A stretch of 64,000 bases of DNA from Anthoceros angustus. Taxonomy: Eukaryota > Streptophyta > Anthocerotopsida > Anthocerotales > Anthocerotaceae. This document shows positions 62,880 to 64,000 of the stretch, in pieces. How positions within the stretch are numbered: the stretch's first letter is position 1; the number at the start of each line of letters is the position of its first letter. The notes beneath the pieces are model-generated. The model ran no database searches. It was not told where the DNA came from and saw only the letters and a list, made by a program, of their open reading frames with translations. The stretch is taken from positions 426,856 through 490,855 of the forward strand of contig MU008176.1 of NCBI GenBank assembly GCA_010909165.1. Direction: 5' to 3'. Made by a program: the position numbers and the translations under genes.

Positions 62880-63875
62880 TCTTCTCGAGGTTCAAAAGCC
62901 ATGGATATTGCTGCAGGCTGTGTCGGTGATGCCCACATACTGATGACCGAGAAGGACACACTGCATCGCTTCCTTGTGACACCAACAGGTGGTAGGTACT
63001 CTGGAACGGAACGTTACAGAAAAGGTTCCAAGGGACGCGGACACGGACCATGATGCTCACGGCGCCATGGGACGGCGAGTACTGTTGGGTGGACAGTTCT
63101 TGGGGTAACGGTACCGTCTGTGAAGGGCCTCGCAAACTGTCATACCTACCCACCTTCGTCCAGTACAGCATTTTTAAACTAGCATCGTTTTCTGCAGCTC
63201 TGCAGATTCAGAGAGGAGAACCATGTGCACCTAGGTGCTTAGGGAGCGTTACATGTAAGGCCTTGTTTTCGTCAGAACTGGATCGGATTCCTCACACTCC
63301 TCCCTCCTTGTACTTAATTTTGTCAGCACCAAATCTTGGGAAAGCAACCAGAAACAAATCCGCCTTTACCACAACCCTCCTTGAAGCAGATCTGCGCAGA
63401 TGTAAGCGAGCAAAATCTTCAGCCTTCATATGTTCACTATCGAGCTCGCTTCTTCTGTTTGTTTGTCTCATATCAGCCCCCAGCCTAATTCAGCCACCAG
63501 CGTACTGACTGTAATCCTGCATTTGCCATATTACCAGAAAACTATAATCATTTCTTGAAAGAGGCACAGAAATCTTTCGGAAACAGCTCCCCCGAGATTT
63601 ACTGTACTCCGTTTCCGGATCTTGCTAAGCTTTCTGTTTTGAGTTTGTGCCACTAAGAGGCGCGGCATCTCTCTCCTTGCTTCCTTATGCTATTTCTTAG
63701 AAGCGAGAGTTGAGAGGAGACAGTCCTGTAGCTTCACCACGTTGATCACAAGGCTGGCACGATTCGTGCAGCCTGTAAAGAATGGATCTTATAAGCCGCG
63801 AGGTGTTTAGGCGCGAAAGCATTCTAAACGCTACGGCCGAAAGACCGAGATTGTCTGGTAGGGACAACGCCCTTC
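62880..63875. other. Region without a supported gene
   Basis: A 152-codon frame at 63050-63508 (+) has no recognisable domain and unremarkable composition. I do not call it. Confidence 0.4.
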
Positions 63876-63926
63876 ATGGCCACTGACAACAACAAGCGCC
63901 TTTTCCGAGTTCTCCAGCAGCAACGA
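63876..63926 (+). CDS. Possible first exon of a gene cut by the window edge
   Basis: The ATG at 63876 opens a 17-codon stretch (MATDNNKRLFRVLQQQR) ending at a consensus donor CGA|GTGAGT. The upstream text is leader-like. Nothing further can be identified in the remaining 74 bp. The product is unknown. Confidence 0.35.
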
Positions 63927-64000
63927 GTGAGTCAGATGGTGTCTGCTAATTTCCCCGATCTGCAAATTCCAGCGCGCTGCACAAGGCGTGGGAGTCGCGT

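Noticed and set aside
63050-63508. A 152-codon plus-strand frame
   Set aside because: There is no recognised domain or leader and no support from the neighbouring duplications; it is likely chance.

Overview
The window looks like nuclear DNA of a land plant. The protein families are plant-type: a chloroplast bS21 ribosomal protein, the plant ATP synthase 6 kDa subunit, a group C MAP kinase pair, an ATX3/4/5-type histone methyltransferase and GNA-type lectins. Introns are spliceosomal and mostly 70-200 bp. A gene for the ciliary protein CFAP70 (about 50.1-55.5 kb) implies motile sperm, so I infer a seed-free plant (bryophyte, lycophyte or fern) and cannot narrow it further.

Layout. 0-2 kb: a GT90/CAP10 glycosyltransferase (-), whose 5' part and flank are duplicated at 3.2-5.8 kb and split by a dead Copia-type fragment with minisatellites. 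5.8-13.8 kb: a tandem pair of 13-exon GH1 beta-glucosidase genes (+) with a decayed third copy between them; copy A has a 1-nt frameshift between signal peptide and catalytic domain, copy B is intact. 14.3-24 kb: two group C MAP kinases (+) flanking an ATP synthase 6 kDa gene and a metallo-beta-lactamase-fold hydrolase. 25.0-26.7 kb: a Rossmann-fold (atypical SDR) gene (-) with a well-supported U12 AT-AC intron. 27-34.9 kb: mostly repeat territory with a dead LINE carrying a 474-bp internal duplication, a fold-back hairpin and other short repeats. 35.4-37.6 kb: a CYP72-clan P450 (+), convergent with a 9-kb ATX3/4/5-like H3K4 methyltransferase gene (-, 37.9-47.0 kb).

From about 48.4 to 55.0 kb the DNA becomes clearly AT-rich and holds the many-exon CFAP70 gene (-). 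56-64 kb: the intronless chloroplast bS21 gene (-), then a three-copy cluster of mannose-binding lectin genes (-) of which only the middle copy is intact, a palindromic minisatellite, and at the edge the possible first exon of another gene (+).

The genes do not form a single pathway. The recurring theme is local duplication followed by uneven decay: GT90 flank, GH1 (A, relic, B), MAPK pair and lectins (three copies). I found no convincing undescribed multi-gene system. The most unusual items are the U12 intron, the conserved GC-AG introns of both GH1 genes, the Asn-to-Ser change in the SET motif, and the lectin and GH1 copies whose promoters and reading frames have decayed differently. Exon coordinates were derived by hand. 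For the GH1, MAPK, P450, hydrolase, Rossmann, ATP synthase and lectin-2 models the summed exon lengths are divisible by three; GT90 splice sites and CFAP70 and ATX exon edges are approximate.
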